A DNA stretch of 31,531 nucleotides from Baffinella frigidus. Taxonomy: Eukaryota; Cryptophyceae; Cryptomonadales; Baffinellaceae. Position 1 is the stretch's first letter; every line of letters starts with the position of its first letter. The notes beneath the pieces were generated by a model. That model saw only the letters and a program-made list of their open reading frames with translations, was not told the DNA's origin and ran no database searches. The position numbers were made by a program, and so were the translations under genes. Where the stretch lies: the NCBI GenBank assembly GCA_026770585.1, contig MU647949.1, positions 2,327 through 33,857 of the forward strand, given 5' to 3'. This document shows positions 1-9,516 of the stretch, one piece after another.

Positions 1-120
1 CCCCAGAGAGAGCGAGCGAGCGAGAGAGAGATAGAGAAAGAGAGTCCTCCCCCAACTTCTACAATCCGGAGAAGACAGTTTCCGATCGCACCCCTGAGCG
101 CCCTCTCTCAGCCTGACCAG

Positions 121-161
121 AAGAAGCTGAAATCAGTCAACTGCCTCGGATTGTCACGCTG
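121..161 (+). CDS. Gene 1, exon a (candidate)
   Basis: Acceptor gaccAG before 121 and donor CTG|GTGGCT. Encodes EAEISQLPRIVTL after a split codon. The exon is short, so it rests on protein-like composition and on phase 0 agreement with the next exon. Confidence 0.4.
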
Positions 162-3100
162 GTGGCTCAAGAAGGCTTCTTGGAGATTGCCTGACTTGGA
201 AGGGCGTGGCATGACTGCCGATGCTTTGTTGCGGGAAACGACTATTTGAAGCATGCATAGAAAGGGTGTAAGCAAGCGATGGTACACGTTGGCAGGTGGT
301 GGCCTGCCGGCTGGCAATGGCGCTGCCGCGCGCCACTGGCAAGAAGATCTATGCCTACTACAAGGAGGAACACCTCAAGCTCTCGGTCAGCGCCCCATGC
401 AACCCTGTACCTAGCATCCTTCAAATCTTGCGTTGCAATAGGAATACGTTTGTTGTCTCTGCTTCAGGGTGGCGTCTCCCTCACCATCTCTTCTACACGT
501 GAGAGCAAGTCAGAGTCCCGCAGGCTCTCAATGTGAACCTCCGCCAAGCTTCAACTCTTGCTCTGCAACAGGAACATGTGTCCAACCAACCCCCCTCCAC
601 TGAATCAGTCAACCCGTCTTGAATCCGCCGACACCCCTTTCACCCGGTTTAGGGTTTAGGGTTTAGGGTTTAGGATTTAGGATTTAGGGTTTAGGGTTCG
701 TCTGCTACGGGTAACCGGGAAAGAGAAGGCGACTACAGAGGAGGTAACGGCGCTGGCCGTGTCTGCAGAGGAGGCTATCCTAAGGTGGGCTACTGCGCGA
801 CTTGGGCTGTCACGTGCCTGCCTGCAGGCGTACCTTGTTACGAACCACACGTGCACCACCAGAGTGAAGTGTGCTTGCTCGGCATCAGTCGCTTTACAAA
901 AGAGTGTTGTCCCTTGCGGCAGGCGCTGGGAGACGAGCAGGCGCAGAAAGATGAGATGATGAATGCTGATGAGGACCTGGACCGCCAGCGGCGAGGATCT
1001 GTGCATGCTGTCCAAGGCCTCCAAGACATGATGGTCACCCCCCCCCTCACCCACCAACCACCGACGGTCCACTGCACCCAACCAGGGTGTTGACCAGGAC
1101 GAAAACTGGTCAACGGGGAGGGGGAGCTTCGCAGCCACAGGTGACTCCCCGTACCATTTTTGCCCATCTAAAGCCTTCCTGGTAACACACACACAGCATT
1201 GGTGGCTGCCACCAATGTAGTGAGCCTCACGACCTGACCAATGTAGTGAGCCTCACGACCTGTGTCGCAAGAACAACGCCCACCGATCGCCGGGCGGCAC
1301 TCACATAGACCCCAACTCGACAGGCATCAATGCACTCACTGTAGTTTGAGGCACATCCGGCGATGCACACTTCTTTCGCAGGTGGTGCGGCGAGGAGGTG
1401 GGATTCCTTTGAGTCACCGCGCCCTGCACATTCTCTGAGTCACTCAGTCCGGCACTTCCCACCCCCCGCTGCCCGCCCCTGATGGGGCACCTGCCTGCGG
1501 GTGCGGCAGGTGCCCCCCCTCCCGGGTACTGACGGTCCCAGGTACTGACGGTACAGCCCCCCCCGGCAGGCAATCAAGTTCGGGCGGTCACGATCCAACG
1601 AATCCCTCGAAAATCTCGCGTCCACTGACTCAACCAAGATCCCCGCGCCTGTCGAGGACGCAACCAAGTGCCTCCTCTTTCCCGCGGGTGAGCGCGCGCT
1701 CAGTCGCACGGGGTCTCCCTCCTCACTCGAGAGCATCAAGCCGCACGGCGCGCTCAGTCGCACGGGGTCTCCCTCCTCACTCGAGAGCATCAAGCCGCAC
1801 GGTGCCCCTCCTCCCCCGCCCCCCCCCCGCTGTTTGCTCGAGAGGAGTTATCCCCCCTCCCATCGCAGCGGGTGACAACTGATACGAACGTGGGGAGTGG
1901 TCAGGTGGGTCAAGCGGGATGGCGAGGGAGAACTCAACGGACCGACCCGCCTCAAAAGAGCGACCCTTGGCACTCGAGATCGATCGATCCGGGCCGATCG
2001 AGCGCCTGATGCTCGCGGCATCAATCACGCCTGGGACCCCGCCCGCCAGTCGCCTGCTCAAGTCAGCCCTTCGGCAACCACACACCAACGAGGGTGGCTC
2101 GGTGGAGCCCAGCCCCAGGGCCGCAACGCCCCTTTCCAGCAAGTCGCTCGGCACCTCCGGTCTGTCTCCCCCCGCTCTTTCTGTGAGGATAGTGCGATTC
2201 AATCATCAGATGACACGGCCGGAAAGCTAGGCGTTTTCTGCACCTGCAACCACATAGCGCACTTTGAAGGGAATTTGAATAACCCTTGAGCGATAAGACC
2301 CAGGACCCTACAGTAGGCAACCCGCAGGGGTATAGGGGGGTTACTACGGATAATGAAAGGGAAACTCGGGCACTGAGTGCTCGAGAATCCCTGCGTAGCC
2401 CGCTGTGTAGGACACACCGCGGCGCCCTCTGAGTTCTAGACCTGCCGCTTCCGCCGCCTAGGAAATGTTGCCTTGGCCCTTGCTTGCTTTCATCGGGGGA
2501 CGTGCGTTCCTGCCCTCTCGTCTCTCCCGGCACTGCAGCCTGTCCGCGGTCGTGCTATGTCATGAACCATGAATGCTATGCGATGAAGCATGAGTGACGC
2601 AACGCTCTTTTCTTGTCCTTTTCTTTTGTGACGCTGGACGTTGCTCCATCTTGGCTCTGGACGCGAGAGAAGGCTTGACCCTCACGTTTGACGTGGTTGG
2701 TCGATCGGGGCGGCAGGCAATCAGGGGGCGAATCTGGGCGCGCATCCTCTGCTGCTCTGGGACGCGAATCGCGCGCTCGAGCGCCATTCGTTGCAACAAA
2801 TGGCCAAGGTGCCGCCTCAGGTCACTTGCTGCCCGCAGAACCGATATCCCTTACGTGGCGAGTAGGCTCATACACCCTACGATAGGGTCCTATGACTTGC
2901 CTAGGACCTGTAGGGGGTCCTTGAAGACCCCCTCGCCACTTAAGGGATAGCGAGATTGCAAGAGACAGATAGATTTCCTTGTTCAACTGGCGACGCCTCT
3001 TTCGCTGTTTCTAAGATATCGGCACTCGAGAAGCTGTGCAACCTGACACATGCACGATTCGTGCACGGTTCTGCCTCGGGTTATTGTCTCGCCATGATAG

Positions 3101-6100
3101 GTGCCTCATGATCGGTGTTGGATTGCTGCGTGAGACACGTGCGTCAGGTGTGGGTAAGGGGGCTCCAAGATAGTTGCCCCCGACCCACAACCGGATGGCC
3201 TCGCTTCCGATGAGACACCCGTGTACGACTGTTGCCTCAATTGACCTTTTCGCGGAACTCGGCCTGCCGGGGTTAGTCATCGTCCTGGAGTAATTCCTGT
3301 CCGGTTTAGTCAACACTCTTTACGGAAGAATATCCATCTGATGGATACTGACCCCACCCTCTTTGGTCTCCACACCATTCTTGACTCTAGCTAGGACCCC
3401 TGCTTCCTTCGCGTTTCTGGTTTCCTGAACCTTTTCCTGATAGTCAGGACGACTATCGGGTACAGGCTCCGTTTACGTTTCGTTTGCCGTCACCGGTGCA
3501 ACAGAAGCATGTCTGTCCCATCAGGTAACGCCGTCGAGACTGACTTTCGTGTCCCACCAGGCTTACTGACTCCCTCGTCCTAGCAGACTGACTGCCGGTT
3601 TGTCTACTCTTCTCTCTCTTGTTCGGCACGCTGACTGACTCTCTTGATCGGCAGGCTACCGCCATCGAGACGGAGGGCGTGCTCCTCCGATCGTCCCTGT
3701 ACTCAGACATCAAGGGTACGGAGGGTGAGCATTCTCAACTTCATCACTCGGACCTCGATCGGTCAGACGATCTTTCGCGTTTGGACAGAGAGAATGGCTC
3801 CAACGCCGAACCTTCGGACGGAAGGGAGCGTTCCGACGAATCCGGCTCCGACAATTCAGAGCACGAAGACGAAGACGAGTCGATTGCGTCTTCGTCCGTC
3901 GATGACAACGCTCCGGTGGTCAGGGCCCTCTCAAACATGATGCAATGGAACATTCGCTGTGCAGGCGAGGCCAGGGCGATTCCATGTGCACCCACATTCA
4001 CATTTTCAACACTTTCGTGTAATGTTGGGGAAGGGGATTGCGGCACGGTAAGGCTTTGATTGCGAAAGAGGTTGGTGACAAGGTGATTGCGAAAGAGGTT
4101 GGTGACAAGGGCCGTGCCTCGCGCGCAGGAGACCGTGCCTCGCGCGCAGTCGGGCGCGGGAGTCTCCGTCGCGGGAGCCGACTTCGGTTCCTACGAGCAC
4201 GTCTACTCTGCCACAAACACCGCCGCTGGCTTGCCAGGGTTGGCCGGGAGTGCGCAGGAGTCGGAGGAGGTCCCTGAGGAGGGCGGGGCGCTCATGCCCC
4301 CTTCCATCATCACCAGAGCAGCCTCTCACGAGGTGACTGCATGAGCACCGTTCTCGATTCCCACCCCCTGTTACTCCATTCAGGCGAGACTCCCAGTGAC
4401 GGCATGCAGGCTGCTCCGAGCAACGGTTTCGCAAAGCATGCGGCGACTATCCCGCACCATTGTTCGAGGGTGACCCAGCATGTGGTGGACCCGGAAGACG
4501 ACCCCGCTGGGCAGCGAGAGAGAGAGCGCGCGCGCGAGAGAGAGAGAGAGCGAGCGAGAGAGAGAGAGAGAGAGCGAGCGAGAGAGCGAGGGAGCGAGAA
4601 AGAAATAGAACGAGCAAGAGAGCGAGAGAGCGAAAGAGCGAGAGAGAGAGGTGGACAGACCGTGTACTAGAAAACCCTGCGGTTTGTCGACGGTGGTACG
4701 GGTGAGTCTCCGTGAGCGGCGGTAGATGTGTGTCGCGTCAGAAGTTGAGTTCTCGGGAGATCTCTGTTGATCGCCGCACCGAGGCGAGGTTCGTGGCAAA
4801 TCAGAAGCCAGCTTCCAATCGTTCAACTGTCGGAAACGTTTTGTGCCAGGAAAAGGCAAACCGTGTGGATATACAGTGAATTGAACCACAGTACTTCCCC
4901 CTTTGTGACGCAATGTGAATCCGCAGGATGATGATGATGACGATGATGATGAGGGGGGGGGGGGCGATAGGCCCAAGAGGCTCTCAGATTCGTCGGCCGC
5001 CCTCCGCGAGGTTGTCACCCTCTCCCGTAAGCCAGTCGCCTGATGTCAGGCTAAGCCAGTCGCCTGATGTCAGGCTTCTGTGCTACTAATCCCGCCCGGT
5101 ACCAATCAGCGTTTCTCCTGGCATTTTACCTCTGGTTTGTCTACTGTTGTGGTGCAAACCCTTCCCGGGTCAGCGGACACTCGGTACGGGGTACACTCGA
5201 GGTGGTGGCACGCCTCACAATCGCGAGATCATCTCATCATCCCATCATCTCATCATCTCCCGTAAGACAGACGCCAGGCTGGTTGTCTACCAGGATGCTA
5301 GCTGAACCGGGCATCTTTGCGTGAATCCATGCACACCAACCTACCTAATCGTTTCTAAGCTTGTAGTTCGCATTGTTACACATCCAATGCAGCTACGTTG
5401 ATGGCTCTCTCATGAGTTGGTTGCTTCTCTTGTGATTTAGATTTGATGGCGCTCTTGTGATTTGGGTGGGTCTCTGGTGATGTAGGTGGACCCCGAGGTG
5501 GAGGCGGACGTGATCAAGAGCGTGGTCGCGCGACAGTCGGTCTTGGATCGGTCAAGCACCTACGCCGTCGTCCTCTTCGCTCTCATCGCAATCAGCATCT
5601 GCTCGGTACCCACGTCTCCTACTCACGTCACTCGTCACCCTTCACCCTAAACCCTAAGATCATCAATCAATCCACCCAGGAGACTTCAACGGGGTTTTGA
5701 ATAATACCTAAGCGATACGACCTAGGACCCTACAATAGGCAATCCGCAGTGACATAGGGGGGTTCCTACAGATAAGGTAACGGAAACTCGGGCTCTCAGA
5801 GCCCGAAATTGCCTTGGTAGCCCGCTGTGTGGAGTGAGTGGGTGGCCACTCTGCAAACCGCAGCACCCTCGGAATGCAAAGAGTATGCTTCTCGTCTACG
5901 TTCTTTCTCCCCCCCCCCCCTCTTTCTCGTGTCACATGGTTTCTCCAAGAACGGACAGTACAGCGGGCGCGCTGTGCGTGGATCGCTGGGCTCTCATCTT
6001 GGCGTGGATCGCTGTGCTCGGGTCTGATGTGATCTGACGCACTCCCACTGCTCTGATCTGACGTACTCCCTACTGCTGTCCTCTGACGCACTCCCACTGG

Positions 6101-8679
6101 GCAGGTGATGGTGCCGTGGCGGTTCGTCGGGCAGATGGTGAACCTCGGCCCGATTGCAAACCAAGCGGAGTACCGGCGCACCCTCGTCAAGTCGTGCGCC
6201 CACCTCACGCGCGAGCTCGTGCTCAACGACGCCTTCTCGCGCATGACGCAGGGCGAGATCGCCGGCACCCTGGGCGGCATCCTCAACCAGCTGAGGCAGT
6301 CTGACAAGGCGGTGCGCCGCGGGCACCTTCTTGGCATCGGGGAGGGTGCAGACTACTGGAGTGCGGGGCACAACCACGTCATGTACGATCCTGGTGCGTG
6401 CCTCCAATCACCGCCCCAACCGCGCCAGGCCGACCCTTCAGAGAGATTACTACTTGATTGCCAAACAACCAGCGTCAGCGCGCACATGCCTGAAGCAATG
6501 TGCTACGTACTGTACCCCATGTCGGGGGACGGTGCACTCACTCGAGGTTTCCCTGGTAGATAGCTGGACCGGGTTGGTTGCCTTCCTGGTAGAAACGGCG
6601 TCGGGGGCACTCTCTGTGCGGATCATGGGTGTTGATGTGTGAGTTGGCATGCGCGTCTAGAGCTTGTTCAAACAAGTCCTCCCCGGGGGAGAATACGCGT
6701 TTGGCAAGTCGGGTGTGGTCCTCCTTGAACGCGTACTCTCTGCCTCTTGTCGCACCACCCTCTGCCCGTGCCACACCACCCTGCCCGTGCCGCCACCCAT
6801 CTGGCTGCCCGTGTGTGGTCCGACGATCCCCCCAGGCTGCCCGTGGAAGGCGGGCGGGAACTGTGTGAACCGTGTTGGGTGTGATCCGCCCTGACTCTCT
6901 CTCCCACACCTGCCAGGCGGCCCGTGGAAGGTCTCAGTCAGTGAGTCAGTCAGCCTCTCCCCCTCTCTCTCTCTGTCTCTGTCTCTCACTCACTCACGCA
7001 CTCTCTCTTTCTTGAACCCGGCAGGGTGCCCGTGGAAGGAGGATGGGGACTGCCACAACCCCGACTTCCCGTCCTCGGGCTATCGAGGCGTCTTCGAGCT
7101 CTCCCTCATGGTACCAGCGCGCTAGTCAACCCGAAACCCGAGACCCCGAACGCTCACCCGAACCCCGAAACTTGAAATTTGACCCCCTAAACCCAACACC
7201 CTAAAACAGTTCATAGAATCAGTGGAGACGGTGCTGCAGACGTACGGGGGACCCAAGGACAAGTTTGTCGACACCTTCGGGGTGCCCCGCGACATCGCAC
7301 ATGCCAATTTGGTCCCCAGCAATATCACCTACGATGGCTCGCGCGATTATCTGCTCGATTCCGACAAGGCGGTGCACTATGTCATGAAGGAGGGGTCTGC
7401 TCCCCAAAATCCGAGACCCCAAACCCGGCACCCGCCGCATCCCGGAGGGATCTCAACTCGGTAGTCAACGTGATGTGAAAGTAAGTTGTAGTGCGACTGT
7501 GGGTTGGAGGAGGACTACACACGCTTGAGTGGCGTCGGAGATGCGGAACACACACACACCGCAATTGCTCGCCTGGCAGCCCCCCCCCTCTCCTCCCCCG
7601 CTGCGCCCCGACGCCTGTGGCAGGCCCTCACCCGTCTCACTCGCTGCGCCCTGACTTTTGGCATGCCCTCGCTCACCTGAATCTCTGCGATGCGCCCCGA
7701 TGCCTGACAGGCCCCCAATCGCTGCCAGATCCCCGCCCGCTCGGGTCGCATCTCACTGACTCGGGTCGCATCTCACTGACTCGGGTCGCATCTCACAGAC
7801 TCACTCGCTGCGCCCGGACCTGGCAGGTTCTCGGGAGATCTTTTCAACGGCTTCGGTCTCGTGCTGCACGTCCTCGAAGATGAGATGAGCAACCTTCTTG
7901 GCTCTGTTCACTTCGAGCTCCGCATCCTCTTCGCCGTGTACAGCTCTCTCCTCCTCTTCGGGTGAGTCATCAATGTCTCGGCGTGTACGCACTACATAGG
8001 TGACTAGCAATGACTAGGAGAATCATGCTTCTGCGACCTTGCAGAACAGCTCGGTGTTCAAGCATCCGCCGGTGGCCGAATCTTACAGTTTGGTGGTGGT
8101 GCAGGTTCTTCTTCCTCCTCTTCCGGCGCACTATCGCCGCGTCGTACGAGCACACCGAGCGCGCTCGCGACTTCGTTCAGGTGCCTCTTCCCCTTCCTGT
8201 GGTGCCTTTGTCGTTGCCTTTCGAACTGGCGGACATTCATGGGAAAACTCCTCAATTTCAGGGAAATGAGCTTACGGCATGAGGTGCTGTGGCTCGTTGC
8301 TTGTTCGGCTCTAATGGTGTGTGTCCTTTCTACTGAGCCTGCGGTTTACGCAGTATCTGGTCCAGAATCTTCATAGGACGCTTCCCTCTTTCCGCTGAGC
8401 GTGCTGGCTTTGGCTGGCTTGGCAGATGCTGCCCACGCACATGCACGCGTGGGTGCCTCTCTCTCGCTCTCTCTCTTTCTCCCTCGCTCTCTCTCGCTCT
8501 CTCTCTCGCTCACCCTCTATCTCTCTCGCTCGCTCTCTTGCTCACCCTCTCTCTCTCCCTCCCTCTCTCTCTCGCTCACCCTCTCTCTCTCTCTCGGGCA
8601 GATGCTGCCGACGCACACGCTGACGCGCGTCGAGCTGGATCTGCTGCGAGACCACTTCTGCGAATTCCCTGGGGAGTAG
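121..8679 (+). CDS. Two-pass membrane protein with acidic N-terminal region (18 exons, 5' partial)
   Basis: Family not recognised. Eighteen exons join with matching phases into about 827 residues ending at TAG 8677-8679; no start codon was found, so the gene probably begins before the window. Order: a mixed N-terminal part, a Ser/Pro-rich stretch (1905-2182), a long Asp/Glu/Ser-rich stretch (3655-4332), an eight-Asp run (4927), a first membrane span (STYAVVLFALIAISICS, end of 5486-5605), about 215 ectodomain residues including a CPWKEDGDC motif, a second span (RILFAVYSSLLLFGFFFLLF, across 7827-8180) and about 45 tail residues. The segment after the first span (MVNLGPIANQAEYRRTLVKS) resembles the start of helical-bundle ectodomains of membrane sensors; that is inference. 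It converges on the CK2 beta gene, about 780 bp away. The membrane half (5486-8679) is firmer than the N-terminal half. Confidence 0.72.
296..385 (+). CDS. Gene 1, exon b
   Basis: Bounded by ggcAG and TCG|GTCAGC, phase 0 at both ends, 30 codons including the protein-like block KKIYAYYKEEHLKLS. No family recognised. Confidence 0.6.
468..498 (+). CDS. Gene 1, exon c
   Basis: Small exon between ttcAG and a good donor, ACAC|GTGAGA. Encodes GGVSLTISST and ends in phase 1, which fits the next exon. Confidence 0.5.
640..700. repeat. TTTAGGG tract
   Basis: Seven or so telomere-type heptamers. Here the G-rich strand is in the gene sense, an exception in this window. Confidence 0.95.
739..836 (+). 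CDS. Gene 1, exon d
   Basis: Starts after ctacAG in phase 1 and ends CTT|GTTACG. Encodes 32 residues, EVTALAVSAEEAILRWATAR then LGLSRACLQAYL, which look like amphipathic helices. The upstream intron carries a TTTAGGG tract. Confidence 0.55.
923..1033 (+). CDS. Gene 1, exon e
   Basis: Starts after gcggcAG and ends ATG|GTCACC, phase 0, 37 codons. Charged helical sequence with QAQKDEMMNADEDLDRQRR. An inner acceptor after 940 would give a shorter version in the same frame. Confidence 0.6.
1211..1262. repeat. 26-bp perfect tandem duplication before exon f
   Basis: ACCAATGTAGTGAGCCTCAC(GACCTG) twice, ending 9 nt before the exon. Confidence 0.97.
1272..1340 (+). CDS. Gene 1, exon f
   Basis: 23 codons in phase 0 between cgcaAG and ACT|GTAGTT, with SPGGTHIDPNSTGINALT. 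The acceptor follows directly on a 26-bp tandem duplication (1211-1262). Confidence 0.55.
1570..1687 (+). CDS. Gene 1, exon g
   Basis: Starts after cggcAG and ends GCGG|GTGAGC in phase 1. 39 codons, Ser-rich with RSRSNESLENLASTDSTK, likely disordered and possibly phosphorylated. The phase matches exon h. Confidence 0.65.
1694..1801. repeat. 54-bp perfect tandem duplication after exon g
   Basis: Two identical copies (1694-1747, 1748-1801) beginning GCGCGCTCAGTCGCACGGGG, starting 6 nt into the intron. Confidence 0.97.
1905..2182 (+). CDS. Gene 1, exon h (Ser/Pro-rich)
   Basis: Starts after ggtcAG in phase 1 and ends TCT|GTGAGG in phase 0. 92 codons, including PLALEIDRSGPIERLMLAAS followed by a Ser/Pro-rich tail; predicted disordered cytosolic region. 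Confidence 0.6.
2279..2415. repeat. Dispersed element, family A
   Basis: Companion of 5698-5836 in the same orientation. Includes CTCGGGCACTGAGTGCTCGAG, a short palindrome at the same internal place as CTCGGGCTCTCAGAGCCCGA in the other copy, although the bases differ. A conserved hairpin at a diverged site suggests the fold matters to the element. Confidence 0.8.
2853..2950. repeat. Dispersed element related to 9837-9935
   Basis: Same outer blocks as 9837-9935; internal GACCTGTAGGGGGTC and ACCCTACGATAGGGT palindromes. Confidence 0.75.
3655..4047 (+). CDS. Gene 1, exon i (acidic)
   Basis: 131 codons, phase 0 at both ends, from cggcAG to the strong donor ACG|GTAAGG. Rich in Asp, Glu and Ser (for example SGSDNSEHEDEDESIASSS), so probably disordered and a possible phosphorylation target. 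The last 20 or so codons are less protein-like. Confidence 0.65.
4057..4150 (+). repeat. Tandem duplications at the exon j acceptor
   Basis: A 27-bp unit occurs twice (4057-4083, 4084-4110), followed by two copies of CCGTGCCTCGCGCGCAG, each bearing an acceptor AG. Confidence 0.85.
4129..4332 (+). CDS. Gene 1, exon j
   Basis: 68 codons, phase 0, from gcgcAG to GAG|GTGACT. Includes ADFGSYEHVYSATNTAAGL and an acidic EESEE-like stretch. The acceptor sits in a short duplication, so a second acceptor at 4149 is possible. Confidence 0.6.
4513..4654 (+). repeat. GA/CGAG simple repeat
   Basis: Purine tract of AGAG and GCGAGCGA units inside the intron between exons j and k. Confidence 0.95.
4927..5010 (+). 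CDS. Gene 1, exon k (poly-Asp)
   Basis: Starts after cgcAG with (GAT/GAC)8 then a 12-G run, giving eight Asp, Glu and four Gly, then DRPKRLSDSSAALRE. Donor GAG|GTTGTC (phase 0) is preferred because it fits exon l; CCC|GTAAGC at 5024 looks stronger but would break the frame. Confidence 0.62.
5011..5485 (+). other. Intron of gene 1 with a donor-side echo
   Basis: Contains a 24-bp perfect tandem duplication (5029-5052, 5053-5076) and, at 5257-5281, a diverged copy of CTCCCGTAAGxCAG from the upstream exon border. A TCATC tract precedes it. Confidence 0.6.
5486..5605 (+). CDS. Gene 1, exon l (first membrane span)
   Basis: 40 codons, phase 0, tgtAG to TCG|GTACCC. VDPEVEADVIKSVVARQ precedes a 17-residue hydrophobic run ending SICS. 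The upstream DRSS and Arg residues suggest the N-terminus faces the cytosol. Confidence 0.8.
5698..5836. repeat. Dispersed element, family A
   Basis: About 138 bp similar along its length to 2279-2415. Shared blocks are CCTAxGACCCTACAxTAGGC, AACTCGGGC and TAGCCCGCTGTGT. Non-coding. Confidence 0.8.
6029..6104 (+). repeat. Acceptor-proximal tandem repeat
   Basis: Three diverged copies of TCTGACGxACTCCCxACTG, each about 25 bp; the last runs into the exon m acceptor gggcAG. Confidence 0.85.
6105..6393 (+). CDS. Gene 1, exon m (ectodomain)
   Basis: 96 codons from gggcAG to CCTG|GTGCGT, starting phase 0 and ending phase 1. Begins VMVPWRFVGQMVNLGPIAN, then long amphipathic helices. Codons are strongly GC-ending, unlike the flanking introns, which supports it as a genuine exon. 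Confidence 0.88.
6836..6931 (+). repeat. Two head echoes of exon n
   Basis: cccAG|GCTGCCCGTGGAAGG (6836-6863, continuing CGGGAACTG like the exon's GGGGACTG) and ccAG|GCGGCCCGTGGAAGG (6917-6931) copy the start of exon n, which reads AG|GGTGCCCGTGGAAGG. Both keep an acceptor AG. Confidence 0.85.
7025..7110 (+). CDS. Gene 1, exon n
   Basis: 28 codons, phase 1 in and phase 0 out, acceptor cggcAG, donor ATG|GTACCA. Encodes CPWKEDGDCHNPDFPSSGYR and then GVFELSLM; the two Cys may form an ectodomain disulfide. Confidence 0.82.
7123..7209 (+). repeat. Degenerate CCCGAAA/CCCTAAA tract
   Basis: Telomere-like C-strand units fill almost the entire 99-nt intron between exons n and o, ending at the acceptor aaacAG. 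Confidence 0.8.
7210..7394 (+). CDS. Gene 1, exon o (ectodomain)
   Basis: 61 codons plus a split Gly (GG|GTCTGC). Contains FIESVETVLQTYGGPKDKFV and SRDYLLDSDKAVHYVMKE. Phase 0 in, phase 2 out, matching exon p. Confidence 0.85.
7600..7826 (+). repeat. Acceptor-proximal degenerate repeat
   Basis: Diverged units of CTCACTCGCTGCGCCCxGAC followed by TGGCAGG or similar (about 7604, 7637, 7690, 7800), with a CTCACTGACTCGGGTCGCAT block in three tandem copies (7737-7798). The last unit supplies the exon p acceptor. Confidence 0.8.
7827..7961 (+). CDS. Gene 1, exon p (start of second span)
   Basis: 44 codons, acceptor ctggcAG, donor TTCGG|GTGAGT, phase 2 at both ends. Includes GDLFNGFGLVLHVLEDEMSN and the hydrophobic RILFAVYSSLLLFG. 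Confidence 0.87.
8105..8180 (+). CDS. Gene 1, exon q (end of second span)
   Basis: 25 codons: GFFFLLF completes the span; RRTIAASYEHTERARDFVQ is a basic juxtamembrane helix. The Arg pair supports a cytosolic C-terminus. Donor CAG|GTGCCT, phase 0. Confidence 0.87.
8426..8449 (+). repeat. Head echo of exon r
   Basis: ggcAG|ATGCTGCCCACGCACAT repeats the start of the last exon (ATGCTGCCGACGCACAC) 176 bp upstream; a CT tract lies between the copies. Confidence 0.85.
8452..8596 (+). repeat. CT-rich simple repeat
   Basis: CTCTCGCTCTCTCT-type tract between the echo and the real last exon; it ends at the acceptor and could act as its pyrimidine tract. Confidence 0.95.
8602..8679 (+). CDS. Gene 1, exon r (last exon, stop)
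   Basis: 25 codons and TAG: MLPTHTLTRVELDLLRDHF then CEFPGE. Phase 0 after gggcAG. The Met is internal, reached by splicing, not a start. Confidence 0.8.
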   Translation: MLPTHTLTRVELDLLRDHFCEFPGE

Positions 8680-9462
8680 AGTGAGAAAACGCCGTTGGCG
8701 GCGCGGGAAGCGTGTATGTATACGGAGGTGGTCGCGGCGCGTGCGGAGGGGACCGCGGCGTGTAACAACGCCCACTCATCGCTCAGCGTCGGGGGACGCA
8801 CGAGTACCCCAGAGGGTGGTTGCGAGGCCACGCCATTCGAGCTATTTCAGCTGTAGTGCTGCACGTGGTTTAGGGTTTAGGTTTAGCCGGTGCGAGAGGA
8901 TTTTTCGAGGCGGGGGCGATGGGTGAGAGACGTGCTTGCCTCACGGGGTCCCTCGTAGATAATCTTTGTGAACCGAGCATGGAAACGAGCGTGTGATTAC
9001 ATCGCATGTATCCCACCGGATCAATTTTCTTGGCAGTGTGTACACAGGAACCGAGGTCCCTCACACGTCGATCTCACAATCTGTTTTCAGACGGGGGGGC
9101 TGCACCCCGGATATGCTGGAGAGTGCGAGCGGACGCATTTCCGTGATGTTTTCAAAGGTCTGCCAGCTGTTGCCAGCTGCAGATAGTGGGAGGAAACTTG
9201 TTTATTAAGATGTCTGCATTTGCGGTTTCGGACCGTACACCGGCTTCTGGGCAGCACACATTCGTCAGCTCTCGTGCCGCACGACATATCTAGTCGGCCA
9301 ACATCGCCTACAGTGCAGATGCCACCCCCCAACATTGGTGGTGAAACACGCGTCACTTCACCTTAGCTTCTCCCAGAATCCTCCACGCCTCGAATTCTTC
9401 ACACCCCTCCTAATATGTTGTGTCCTACAGCCTGCACGATGCGTCGCAAGGGCAGGTTGGCC
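8680..9462. other. Intergenic gap between convergent genes
   Basis: No exon supported. Has a short TTTAGGG remnant (8868-8886). No AATAAA-type signal was identified for either gene. Confidence 0.5.
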
Positions 9463-9516
9463 TCAGCTATCCTGCATCTTGCGGACGCGGAACCCGTAGA
9501 TGCGAGGCACGTACTC
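9463..9516 (-). CDS. CSNK2B: CK2 beta, exon 9 (C-terminal, stop)
   Basis: After acc[19 protein letters not shown] then TGA. Corresponds to the family's FVPRLYGFKI block. Confidence 0.9.
   Translation of the reverse strand, partial: EYVPRIYGFRVRKMQDS

Larger units (their letters stand above)
2183..3654 (+). other. Long intron of gene 1
   Basis: Nothing coding was supported in these 1.47 kb. Holds two dispersed inverted-repeat-type elements (about 2279-2415 and 2853-2950); the rest is unremarkable mixed sequence. Confidence 0.5.

Noticed and set aside
739-836. Calponin-homology domain start in exon d
   Set aside because: EEAILRWATARLG faintly resembles the first helix of CH domains, but no following CH motifs were found in later exons.
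4380-5018. 212-codon minus-strand open frame
   Set aside because: Largely the reverse of a GA repeat (Ser/Leu/Arg monotony) and antisense to exon k.
5021-5030. CCC|GTAAGC as the donor of exon k
   Set aside because: The best-looking donor locally, but its phase 1 cannot join exon l in the frame that yields the membrane span; GAG|GTTGTC at 5011 can. Kept as an open alternative.
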